Shown one piece after another: positions 8,155 to 18,193 of a stretch of DNA of 64,000 nucleotides. The position numbers and the translations under genes are program-made. The notes under the pieces were generated by a model. The model made no database searches and was not told the DNA's origin. It worked only from the letters and a program-made list of their open reading frames with translations. Source of the stretch: Sagittula sp. P11 (GTDB taxonomy: Bacteria > Pseudomonadota > Alphaproteobacteria > Rhodobacterales > Rhodobacteraceae); the NCBI RefSeq assembly GCF_002814095.1, contig NZ_CP021913.1:3196001-3260000 (forward strand), in the 5' to 3' direction. Numbering within the stretch: position 1 is the stretch's first letter; each line of letters opens with the position of its first letter.

Positions 8155-9386
8155 GTATCCTGACAGGCATGCGCGTGGTCGAAAGCTCCGCCTTCGTGGC
8201 GGTGCCGCTGGCCGGGATGACGCTGGCGCAGATGGGGGCGGACGTGATCCGTTTCGACCTGCCGGCAGGCGGCATGGACGCGAAACGCTGGCCGGTGACG
8301 CGGGACGGGCAAAGCCTGTTCTGGGCCGGGATGAACAAGGGCAAGCGCTCGGTCGCGCTGGACGTGAAATCGCCGCGCGGCCGGGAGATCGCGCAGGAGA
8401 TCATCTGCGCCCCCGGGCCGGATGCGGGGCTGTTCATCACCAACCTCGCGGTGAAGGGCTGGACCGATTACGAGACGTTGTCGGAGCGGCGCGGCGACCT
8501 CTGCATGGTGCAGCTTCGCGGCGACCGGCACGGGCGCCCGGCGGTCGACTACACGGTGAACCCGCAGCTGGGCTTTCCCATGGCCACGGGGCCGAAGGGA
8601 TCGGCTGATCCGGTCTGCCACGTGCTGCCCGCATGGGACTGCATTGCCGGGAACATGGTGGTCAGCGGTCTTCTGGCTGCCGAGCGCCACCGGCTGCGCA
8701 CGCGGCAGGGGCAGTTCGCCGACCTGACGCTGAAGGACGCGGCGAGCGCGATGCTGGGCAACCTCGGGATCCTGGGCGAAGTGCAGGTCAACGGCGAGAG
8801 CCGCGGGAAACACGGCAACGCGCTCTACGGTGCCTACGGGCAGGACTTCCTCTGCGCCGACGGACGGCGGGTGATGGTCATCGCCCTGACGCTGCGTCAG
8901 TGGAAGAACCTCTGCCGGGTGACCGGGACGGAGACCGACATGAACTACCTGTCGGGCGCGCTGAACGCCGACCTCGACACCGAGGGCGCACGCTGGGAAC
9001 ATCGCGCCGCGATCACGAAGGTGCTGACGCCCTGGTTCGCGGCGCGCGGCGTCGCCGACTTCGCGGAGCTCTTCGACAAGAGCGGCGTGACCTGGTCGGT
9101 CTTCCGCACCTTCGCAGAGGCGGTGGCGGAGGACCCGGATATCTCCACCGCGAACCCGATGTTCTCGGAGGTGGATCACCCCGGCATCGGGCGGATGCTG
9201 ACCCCGGGCTCGCCGTTCAGCTTCGCGGGCTACGGGCGCGACGTGCCTAGGCCCGCCCCGGTCCTCGGCCAGCACACGGAGGAGGTGCTTGCCGACGTGG
9301 CCCGCCTGACCGACGGAGAGATCGGGCGGCTGATGGACGACGGCATCGCCATGCAGACGGGCGACCGGCTCCGAATGGCCTCCTGA
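8151..9386 (+). CDS. family III CoA transferase, probable mesaconyl-CoA C1-C4 CoA transferase
   Basis: 411 residues, CaiB/BaiF family. Seen: N-terminal LTGMRVVESSAFVAVPLAGM, MNKGKRSVALDVKSPRGRE, the likely catalytic aspartate in PAWDCIAGNM (Asp163), and RQGQFADLTLKDAASAML. I chose the ATG at 8151, which overlaps the previous stop as ATGA; an ATG three codons upstream is also in frame. Next to a MaoC hydratase and a malyl-CoA lyase it resembles Mct of the 3-hydroxypropionate bi-cycle, which moves CoA within mesaconate. Itaconate or mesaconate CoA-transferase is the main alternative. It is the last gene of the sga operon; a double hairpin follows. Confidence 0.72.
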   Translation: MSILTGMRVVESSAFVAVPLAGMTLAQMGADVIRFDLPAGGMDAKRWPVTRDGQSLFWAGMNKGKRSVALDVKSPRGREIAQEIICAPGPDAGLFITNLAVKGWTDYETLSERRGDLCMVQLRGDRHGRPAVDYTVNPQLGFPMATGPKGSADPVCHVLPAWDCIAGNMVVSGLLAAERHRLRTRQGQFADLTLKDAASAMLGNLGILGEVQVNGESRGKHGNALYGAYGQDFLCADGRRVMVIALTLRQWKNLCRVTGTETDMNYLSGALNADLDTEGARWEHRAAITKVLTPWFAARGVADFAELFDKSGVTWSVFRTFAEAVAEDPDISTANPMFSEVDHPGIGRMLTPGSPFSFAGYGRDVPRPAPVLGQHTEEVLADVARLTDGEIGRLMDDGIAMQTGDRLRMAS

Positions 9387-9521
9387 CACGCGCAGCGCCC
9401 CGCCGCTGTGCCCGGTGACCGGATGCGCAACCCGGACACCGGCATGGGTCCGCGCCGCCCCCCGGCGCGGACCCGGTGTGCCCGCCCGTCCAAAAACGCC
9501 AGACCCGAACCGCCCGGCCCG

Positions 9522-9569
9522 CTTCATCTTGGCCGAAATACCTCGGGGGTCCGGGGGCAGCGCCCCCGG
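9522..9569 (-). repeat. hairpin-plus-box dispersed repeat, copy A
   Basis: Read on the minus strand this is a GC hairpin, CCGGGGGC-GCT-GCCCCCGG, followed by ACCCCCGAGGTATTT and CGGCCAAGATGAAG. The same arrangement recurs at 33074-33130, and the box part at 18167-18191 and, degenerately, at 53932-53949. It lies between the convergent CoA transferase and oxyR genes, outside any coding frame. Confidence 0.75.
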
Positions 9570-9599
9570 CGTGTCGGATCGCGCCAGCGATCCGACACG
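9570..9599. terminator. strong 13-bp hairpin between convergent genes
   Basis: CGTGTCGGATCGC (9570-9582) pairs perfectly with GCGATCCGACACG (9587-9599) around a 4-base loop. It directly abuts repeat copy A. No T-run is present, but its position between convergent genes suggests bidirectional transcription termination or mRNA 3'-end protection. Confidence 0.55.
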
Positions 9600-9618
9600 C
9601 CCCGGCGCCGCAGCGGCA

Positions 9619-10531
9619 TCAGGCGTGAACGGGTTGCGGGCCGCCCGCCGCGCCCACCCGGCGGACCACCTCGGCGATGCGGGCGAACTGTTCGGCCATG
9701 GGCGAGGACTTCCGCCAGACCATGCCGATGGTGCGCGCCGGTTGCGGCTCGGCGAAATGCGCGACCGAGACCTGCGCCGCGCCGGTTTCCACCGGGACCG
9801 CCATCTCGGGGATCAGGGTGACGCCGATGCCCGCGCCCACCATTTGCACCAGCGTCGTCAGCGATGAGCCGTCCAGACCGTCGCGCGGCATGGCCGAGCC
9901 CAGCTTGCAGAACGACAGCGCCTGGTCGCGGAAGCAGTGGCCTTCCTCCAGCAGCAGCAGCCGCATCTTCTGCAGCGCCTCGCCGTCGGGCACGGGCTTG
10001 GCCGCGTCGCGGTCGGGGCGCACGAGGACGAAGGTCTCGTCGAAGAGCGCCACCTCGGTCAGCGCGGGTTCGGAGATCGGCAGCGCGAGGATGGCGGCGT
10101 CGATGCGGCCGTCGTGCAGCTCCGTGATCAGGCGCGGGGTCAGGGTCTCGCGGACGTGCAGGTCGAGGCCGTCGAACTCTGCCGACAGGTGCCCCACCAG
10201 CCGGGGCAGCAGGTAGGGGGCGATGGTCGGGATGATGCCCAGCCGCAGCCGCCCGATGTGGCCGCCCTGCACGCTGCGGGCGAGGTCGCCCAGCTCGTCG
10301 ACGGAGCGCAGGATCTCCGTCACGCGTTTGCGGAAGGTCTCGCCGAATCCGGTCAGCCGGACGGAGCGCGGCCCGCGTTCGAAGAGCGGCAGGCCAAGTT
10401 CGGCCTCCAGCTCCTTGATCTGCACCGAAAGCGCGGGCTGGGAGATCGCGCAGGCCGCGGCAGCGTGGCCGAAATGCCCTTTCTGGGCGAGCGCCTCGAA
10501 ATAGCGCAACTGTTTCAGGGTGATGTTCTTC

Positions 10532-10533
<2 letters not shown>
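9619..10533 (-). CDS. oxyR: LysR-family hydrogen peroxide sensor OxyR
   Basis: 304 residues. An N-terminal LysR winged helix-turn-helix (residues 1-60, ISQPALSVQIKELEAELG) precedes a periplasmic-binding-like sensor domain. The redox pair typical of OxyR is present: Cys200 and Cys209 in EEGHCFRDQALSFC. On H2O2 exposure these form a disulfide and activate antioxidant genes. It is divergent from katG across about 210 bp, the classical arrangement for direct OxyR control. Its start codon overlaps a candidate OxyR half-operator, which fits autorepression. Confidence 0.93.
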
Positions 10534-12950
<2,417 letters not shown>

Positions 12951-12976
12951 GCGCCTTGGGCATGTGAACAGGCAGG

Positions 12977-13000
12977 CGGCGCCCTTCGGGGCGCCGTTTT
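12977..13000 (+). terminator. intrinsic terminator after katG
   Basis: CGGCGCCC (12977-12984), loop TTCG, GGGCGCCG (12989-12996), then TTTT. It is a canonical rho-independent terminator 27 bp after the katG stop. Confidence 0.85.
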
Positions 13001-13148
13001 GCGTCGGGGGCGTTTTTTGGCAAGGTTGGGTTTCGCATACTTCCCCGCGCGGCGGCTGCGGTGCTAGGCTGCGGCCATTGACGCGGAACGTGCGGCTTCG
13101 GGCCTGTGCCCGGGGGGCGTTCCTGACAGGATTTCGAAAGGGGCCGCC

Positions 13149-14222
13149 ATGTCCATCCGACCCTACACCATCCGGGACGGGGATACGCTTTGGGGCATCG
13201 CCGGGCGCAAGCTGGGCGACACCAAGCTGTGGGGCGACATCTGGCGCATGAACATCGACGCCGAGCGCCTGCCGAACAACGCCACGCTGATCGTCGATCC
13301 CGACGTGCTGTTCACCGGCGACACGATCTACATCCCGAAGGACGGCTCGAAACTGCCGCGTCGGGCGCCGATGCCCATGGCGCGCAGCCTGCGCCGGTCG
13401 CTGGGCGAGCGCGGCGCGCAGTCGGAGGTGACGCCGCCCCGGTTCGAGTTCGACATGGTCAAGGTGACGGGCACGGCCTTTCACCCCGATTTCCGCATCA
13501 CGCTGACGCTTGTGGGGGCGATGGGGATGCAGGCGAAGGACCCTGTCAGGTTCCTCGACATGAAGCCGTCGAACTACGAGATGAAGGAGGCGACCGCGAA
13601 GCGGATGATCCTGTCGCGGCTGTTCAACGCCATCCGCGCCGATTACCGGCCCGAGGCGGCGTCGGTGACGCTGGACGCGGGGCAGGCGTTCCGCTCGGCG
13701 GGCGGGCTGACGGCGCGGCTGAAGGTGAACCCGGTGACCCGCGTGCGCACCGGCCAGGTCGACCTGCCCTCGGACGAGGTTCGGCTCTACGGGCACAGGT
13801 TCGATCCGCTCCTGTCGCTGAAGATCGAGATCCAGCACCGCGGCCAGTCGGACGAGGGCGCCTCGGAGGGCATCCAGTCGGTTCAGGTGGCGCTGCCGAT
13901 CACCGATTTCGGCGTCGATGTGTTCATCACCGCGGACCCGTCGATGGGGCAGAAGCTGCCGAGCTATGCGCTGGCCAGCCGGATGCTGACGCGCGGGGCG
14001 CTGGGGGCCAAGATGCTCATGTCGGGCAGCCGCGACGTGGTTACCGGCGGGGTGCGGATGGGCGGCCCTGCGGGCAAGAAGGGCGGCGCCGGACGCGCGG
14101 GGATCAGCGGCGCGGAGGCGGTGATCGCCGAATCGGGCGGCAACAAGCGCCTGCTGCTGGAGCGCCGCGCGCCGAAGACCGGCCATGGCGCGGCCACCGA
14201 CCTCGTCCGCGCGGGCGCCTGA
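13149..14222 (+). CDS. LysM-domain protein of unknown function
   Basis: 357 residues. Residues 4-62 form a LysM module (YTIRDGDTLWGIAGRKLGD ... DTIYIPKDG), a fold that usually binds peptidoglycan or chitin-like glycans. There is no signal peptide or membrane segment, so secretion is not evident. Residues 100-280 are beta-rich and not recognised. The last 70 residues are rich in Gly, Ala and basic residues. The start ATG follows GAAAGGGGCCGCC. It lies alone between the katG terminator and hupT, on the same strand. A cytoplasmic LysM protein could be a baseplate or tail-type component, but no phage or secretion genes are nearby. Confidence 0.7.
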   Translation: MSIRPYTIRDGDTLWGIAGRKLGDTKLWGDIWRMNIDAERLPNNATLIVDPDVLFTGDTIYIPKDGSKLPRRAPMPMARSLRRSLGERGAQSEVTPPRFEFDMVKVTGTAFHPDFRITLTLVGAMGMQAKDPVRFLDMKPSNYEMKEATAKRMILSRLFNAIRADYRPEAASVTLDAGQAFRSAGGLTARLKVNPVTRVRTGQVDLPSDEVRLYGHRFDPLLSLKIEIQHRGQSDEGASEGIQSVQVALPITDFGVDVFITADPSMGQKLPSYALASRMLTRGALGAKMLMSGSRDVVTGGVRMGGPAGKKGGAGRAGISGAEAVIAESGGNKRLLLERRAPKTGHGAATDLVRAGA

Positions 14223-14304
14223 CGGGGCATCGCCGAAAGACGCCGCGGCCATCCCCGCCGGAGGTGCATTGTGCTTTGCGGTCCGGGGCGGCTAGGGTCG
14301 TGGC

Positions 14305-15687
14305 ATGGAGAACAGCTTCGCAGGCCATGGACAGGGCGACACGCCCGGCGGCGCCCCCGGGGAGATGGGGGAGGCCGCATGGGCGGACGTGCTGCGCGCG
14401 GTGGACCGCACCTATGCGGAGCTTGTGGATTACCAGGAAAAGCTGGAGAGCCGGAACGCCGAACTGAGGGCGCTGCGCGGTGTGCTCGCATCGATCCGCG
14501 AGTCGATCGGCGACTACCTTGTGGTGACCGACCGCGACGGGCTGATCGTGGAGGCGAGCGCCTCGTTCTGCGCGATGGCGGGCGTGGCGGAGGCGCGCAC
14601 CGTGGGGCGGCCCTTCCTCGATTTCCTCGAACCAGACGCGCGCGCGGCGCTTGGCCGGGCCATCGAGCAGGCGCTTATGGACCGTAGCGTCGCGGGGGTG
14701 GAGGCGCCGCTTTCCGGACGCGACGGGCCAGAGCCGGTGGAATGGCGCGTGGCGCCCCGGCAGGAGCAGCGCCGCCGCGTCGGTGTCGTGCTGACGGGCC
14801 GGCCTCTGGGCGAGCTGCGGCGCGCCTATTCGGAACTGGCGGAGGGCCATGAACGGCTGAAGCAGGCCCAGACCCTGCTGGTGCGCAACGAGAAGCTCGC
14901 CTCGCTCGGGCGGCTGCTGGCCGGGGTGGCGCACGAGCTGAACAACCCCATCAGCTTCGTCTACGCCAACTCGCACGCGCTGGGGAAATACGTCGACCGG
15001 TTCGAACAGTATTTCGAGCGGGTGCAGGCCGGCGCCTCGCGCGAGGAACTGGTGGAGTTGCGCGCGAAGCTGCGGCTTGACCGTGACCTGAAGAACCTGC
15101 GGTCCGCCCTGAACGGCGCGCAGGAGGGGGCGGAGCGGGTGCGCGACATCGTGGCCGACCTGCGGCGCCTGTCGGCGGACGGGACGGGCGACATGGTGCC
15201 CTTCGACCTTGGCGACTGCGCGCGCGTTGCGGCCAGCTGGGTGGAGCGCGGCAGCCGGTCGGACCTGAAGATCACCTTCGAGGGCGCCTGCGACGGGCCT
15301 GCGGTGGGCCGTCCGGGACACATCCAGCAGGTGCTGATGAACCTCGTGCAGAACGCGGCGGACGCCATGGCTGGGCAGGCGGACGCAGAGGTCACCCTGC
15401 GGCTGCACAGCGATGCCGGGCGCGAGATGATCGACATCTGCGACAACGGTCCCGGCGTGCCGGAGGAGCTGACGGCGGCGATCTTCGACCCGTTCTTCAC
15501 CACCAAGGACGTGGGCGCGGGGACGGGGCTGGGGCTGGCGATCTCGGCCAAGATCGTCGAGGAACACGGCGGCACGCTGGAACTGCTGCCGCAGGAGAGC
15601 GGCGCCTGCTTCCGTGTCGCGCTGAGGCGCGCGGAGGCCGGGAAGGACACCGGCAGGGACGCCGGGAAAGGAACGGAGCCGGAATGA
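14305..15687 (+). CDS. hupT: hydrogen-sensing histidine kinase HupT
   Basis: 460 residues, soluble. A PAS-like sensor region spans roughly residues 60-165 (IGDYLVVTDRDGLIVEASASF). A short coiled linker leads to the H-box (GRLLAGVAHELNNPISFVYA, phospho-His in HELNNP) and an HATPase domain with N-box NLVQNAADAM, G1 DICDNGPGVP and G2 GAGTGLGLAI. HupT receives the H2 signal from HupUV and phosphorylates HupR in Rhodobacter-type systems. It overlaps hupU by four bases (ATGA). Its cognate regulator gene lies 14 kb downstream within the same locus. Confidence 0.93.
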   Translation: MENSFAGHGQGDTPGGAPGEMGEAAWADVLRAVDRTYAELVDYQEKLESRNAELRALRGVLASIRESIGDYLVVTDRDGLIVEASASFCAMAGVAEARTVGRPFLDFLEPDARAALGRAIEQALMDRSVAGVEAPLSGRDGPEPVEWRVAPRQEQRRRVGVVLTGRPLGELRRAYSELAEGHERLKQAQTLLVRNEKLASLGRLLAGVAHELNNPISFVYANSHALGKYVDRFEQYFERVQAGASREELVELRAKLRLDRDLKNLRSALNGAQEGAERVRDIVADLRRLSADGTGDMVPFDLGDCARVAASWVERGSRSDLKITFEGACDGPAVGRPGHIQQVLMNLVQNAADAMAGQADAEVTLRLHSDAGREMIDICDNGPGVPEELTAAIFDPFFTTKDVGAGTGLGLAISAKIVEEHGGTLELLPQESGACFRVALRRAEAGKDTGRDAGKGTEPE

Positions 15688-16673
15688 ACGTACTCTGGTT
15701 GCAGACCGCGGGTTGCGGCGGATGCTCCATGTCACTCCTCTGCGCGGAGGCGCCGGGGGTCTTCGACTTGCTGGAGGGCGCGGGGATCGAGATGCTGTGG
15801 CACCCGTCGTTCTCTGAGGCGACGGGCGGCGAGGTGCGCGCCTTGCTGGCCGCGATCGAGGCGGGCGAGCAGCGGCTCGACGTGCTCTGTGTCGAAGGCT
15901 CCATCCTGATGGGGCCGGGCGGCACCGGGCGCTACCAGATGATGGCGGGCACCGGGCGGTCGATGCTCGACTGGGTGCGCGCGCTCTCGGCGTTGGCCAC
16001 GCATGTGGTGGCGGTGGGCACCTGCGCGACCTACGGCGGCGTGACCTCGGCGGGCGAGAACCTGACCGACGCGATGGGCCTGCAATACGACGGGGCGCAC
16101 AGGGGCGGCGCGCTCGGGGCCGGGTTCGTGGCGAAGGGCGGCCTGCCGGTGGTCAACGTCGCGGGTTGCCCGACGCATCCCGACTGGGTGACGGAGACGC
16201 TGATGATGCTGGCCGAAGGCGTGCTGGATGCCGGCGCGCTCGACACGCTGGGGCGACCGAAGTTCTATGCCGAGAACCTCGTGCACCATGCCTGCCCGAA
16301 GAACGAGTTCTACGAGTACAAGGCCAGCGCCGAGAAGCTGAGCCAGATCGGCTGCATGATGGAGCATCTGGGCTGCGTCGGCACACAGGCCGTGGGTGAC
16401 TGCAACATCCGCGGCTGGAACGGCGAGGGGTCCTGCACGCGGGCGGGCTATCCCTGCATCAACTGCACCGCGCCGGAGTTCGAGGAACCCGGCCACGCCT
16501 TCGCCGAGACGCCGAAGTTCGCGGGCATCCCGGTGGGACTGCCGACCGACATGCCCAAGGCGTGGTTCATGGCGCTGGCTTCCCTGTCGAAGGCGGCAAC
16601 GCCGCCGCGCATCGGGCGGAACGCGGTGTCGGACCGGATCCGCGTCCCCCCCAGCCCGAAGGCGCGTTCATGA
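15684..16673 (+). CDS. hupU: regulatory hydrogenase small subunit (H2 sensor)
   Basis: 329 residues. HupU/HoxB-type small subunit carrying Fe-S clusters: first-cluster cysteines in TAGCGGCSMSLL, GTCATYGG, VAGCPTHPDW, and the later HACPKNEFYEYKA and GCMMEHLGC motifs. Unlike the catalytic HupS below, it has no twin-arginine signal and no C-terminal anchor. It is therefore cytoplasmic, as expected of a sensor. It forms the H2 receptor with HupV and signals to HupT. It is coupled by ATGA overlaps to both hupT and hupV. Confidence 0.94.
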   Translation: MNVLWLQTAGCGGCSMSLLCAEAPGVFDLLEGAGIEMLWHPSFSEATGGEVRALLAAIEAGEQRLDVLCVEGSILMGPGGTGRYQMMAGTGRSMLDWVRALSALATHVVAVGTCATYGGVTSAGENLTDAMGLQYDGAHRGGALGAGFVAKGGLPVVNVAGCPTHPDWVTETLMMLAEGVLDAGALDTLGRPKFYAENLVHHACPKNEFYEYKASAEKLSQIGCMMEHLGCVGTQAVGDCNIRGWNGEGSCTRAGYPCINCTAPEFEEPGHAFAETPKFAGIPVGLPTDMPKAWFMALASLSKAATPPRIGRNAVSDRIRVPPSPKARS

Positions 16674-18097
16674 CCAAGACCTTGCTGGTTGGGCCGTTCA
16701 ACCGGGTCGAGGGCGACCTGGAGATCCGGCTTGAGGTGGCGGAGGGCCGCGTGGCTGCGGCCTATGCCAATTCGCCGATGTTCCGCGGGTTCGAGCGGAT
16801 GATGATCGGCAAGGGGCCGGAGGACGCGCTGACGATCACGCCGCGGATCTGCGGCATCTGCTCGATCTCGCAATCGGCGGCGGCGGCCCTGGCGCTGGCG
16901 GATCTTGCCGGGGCGGAAATGGCGCCGGAGGGCGCGCGGGTCGCCGCGCTTTTGCACGGGGTGGAGAACCTGCTGGACCACCTGACGCATTTCTACCTGT
17001 TCTTCATGCCGGATTTCGCGCGTGCGGGCTATGCGGGCCGGGGCTGGCACGACCGGGTGCAGGCGCGGTTCCTGGCCGGGCAGGGGTCCGGCACACGGGC
17101 GGCCGTGGCGGCACGGGCCGAGCTTTTCCACATCGTGGGGCTTCTGGGCGGCAAGTGGCCGCATACGCTGGCGATCCAGCCCGGGGGCGTCACGCGGGCG
17201 CCTTCCGCGCGCGACAAGGCGCGGATCGGCGCGTGGCTGGCGGGCTTCCGGCGGTTCCTGGAGCGCGAGGTCTTCGGCGCACCGCTTGAGGCCTTCGACG
17301 CGCTGTCGGACGTGGCGGGGCTGGAGCGCTGGGACGCGGGAGACGCCGGGTTGTTCCTTGAGGTGGCGGCGGACACCGGGCTCACCGATCTGGGCCGGGG
17401 CCCGGGGCGCTACATGTCCTTCGGCGCCTACCCGGTGCCGGAGGGGCGGCTCTTCCGGCGCGGGCTCTGGCAGGGCGGCGCGGTGGGGCCGGTGGACGAG
17501 GGGGCCATCGTCGAGGACCTGAGCCACGCCTGGATGCTGGGCGCGGCGGCGCATCCTTCGGCCGGGGAGACGCGGCCCGACGCGGCCATGCGCGAGGAGG
17601 CCTACAGCTGGTGCAAGGCGCCGCGGCTGGGCGGAGAGACGGTGGAGGTCGGCGCGCTGGCCCGGCAGATCGTCGACGGCCACCCGCTGGCGGTGGCGCT
17701 GGCGGGGGAGGGCGGCGTGCGGGCGCGTGTCGCCGGGCGCCTGCTGGAGATCGCGCGGACGCAGATCGTGCTGGAGGGGCTGCTGGCCGGGATCGCGCCC
17801 GAGAAGGCTTTCATGACCGAGGTGGCGCTGCCCCGGGACGGGTCCGGCGTGGGGCTGGTGGAGGCGGCGCGCGGGTCGCTCGGCCACTGGCTGAGTGTCG
17901 AGGGCGGGCGCATTTCCAGCTACCAGATCGTGGCGCCGACCACGTGGAACTTCTCGCCCCGCGACGGCAGCGGCGTGCCCGGCCCGGTGGAGGCGGCGCT
18001 GGTCGGTGCGGAGGTGCGCCAGGGCGAGGACACGCCCCTGGCCGTGCAGCACGTGGTGCGGAGCTTCGACCCGTGCATGGTCTGCACGGTGCATTGA
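16670..18097 (+). CDS. hupV: regulatory hydrogenase large subunit (H2 sensor)
   Basis: 475 residues, HupV/HoxC type. The N-terminal Ni ligands are in PRICGICSISQS and the C-terminal ligands in SFDPCMVCTVH. The protein ends at that final His, so it lacks the peptide that HupD removes from catalytic large subunits. This is a known mark of sensor hydrogenases. I placed the start at 16670 (MTKTLLVGPFNRVEGD), where ATGA overlaps the hupU stop. It forms the H2-sensing heterodimer with HupU. Confidence 0.94.
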   Translation: MTKTLLVGPFNRVEGDLEIRLEVAEGRVAAAYANSPMFRGFERMMIGKGPEDALTITPRICGICSISQSAAAALALADLAGAEMAPEGARVAALLHGVENLLDHLTHFYLFFMPDFARAGYAGRGWHDRVQARFLAGQGSGTRAAVAARAELFHIVGLLGGKWPHTLAIQPGGVTRAPSARDKARIGAWLAGFRRFLEREVFGAPLEAFDALSDVAGLERWDAGDAGLFLEVAADTGLTDLGRGPGRYMSFGAYPVPEGRLFRRGLWQGGAVGPVDEGAIVEDLSHAWMLGAAAHPSAGETRPDAAMREEAYSWCKAPRLGGETVEVGALARQIVDGHPLAVALAGEGGVRARVAGRLLEIARTQIVLEGLLAGIAPEKAFMTEVALPRDGSGVGLVEAARGSLGHWLSVEGGRISSYQIVAPTTWNFSPRDGSGVPGPVEAALVGAEVRQGEDTPLAVQHVVRSFDPCMVCTVH

Positions 18098-18166
18098 TGG
18101 CGCCGTGTCTGCGGTTGGGCAGGGCGCGCCCGGGTGTCGGCGGCCTGCGGTGTGGCAGGCGGTGCG

Positions 18167-18191
18167 CCGAGGTATTTGGACCAAGGTGAAG
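18167..18191 (+). repeat. dispersed box repeat, copy B, next to the hypF start
   Basis: CCGAGGTATTTGGACC followed by AAGGTGAAG, ending 2 bp before the hypF ATG. It differs from copy C at 33106-33130 by a single base (AAGG for AAGA). A GCCTGC/GCAGGC inverted repeat lies just upstream in place of the long GC hairpin. The AAGG of the box is well placed to act as the hypF ribosome site. Confidence 0.7.
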
Positions 18192-18193
18192 AC

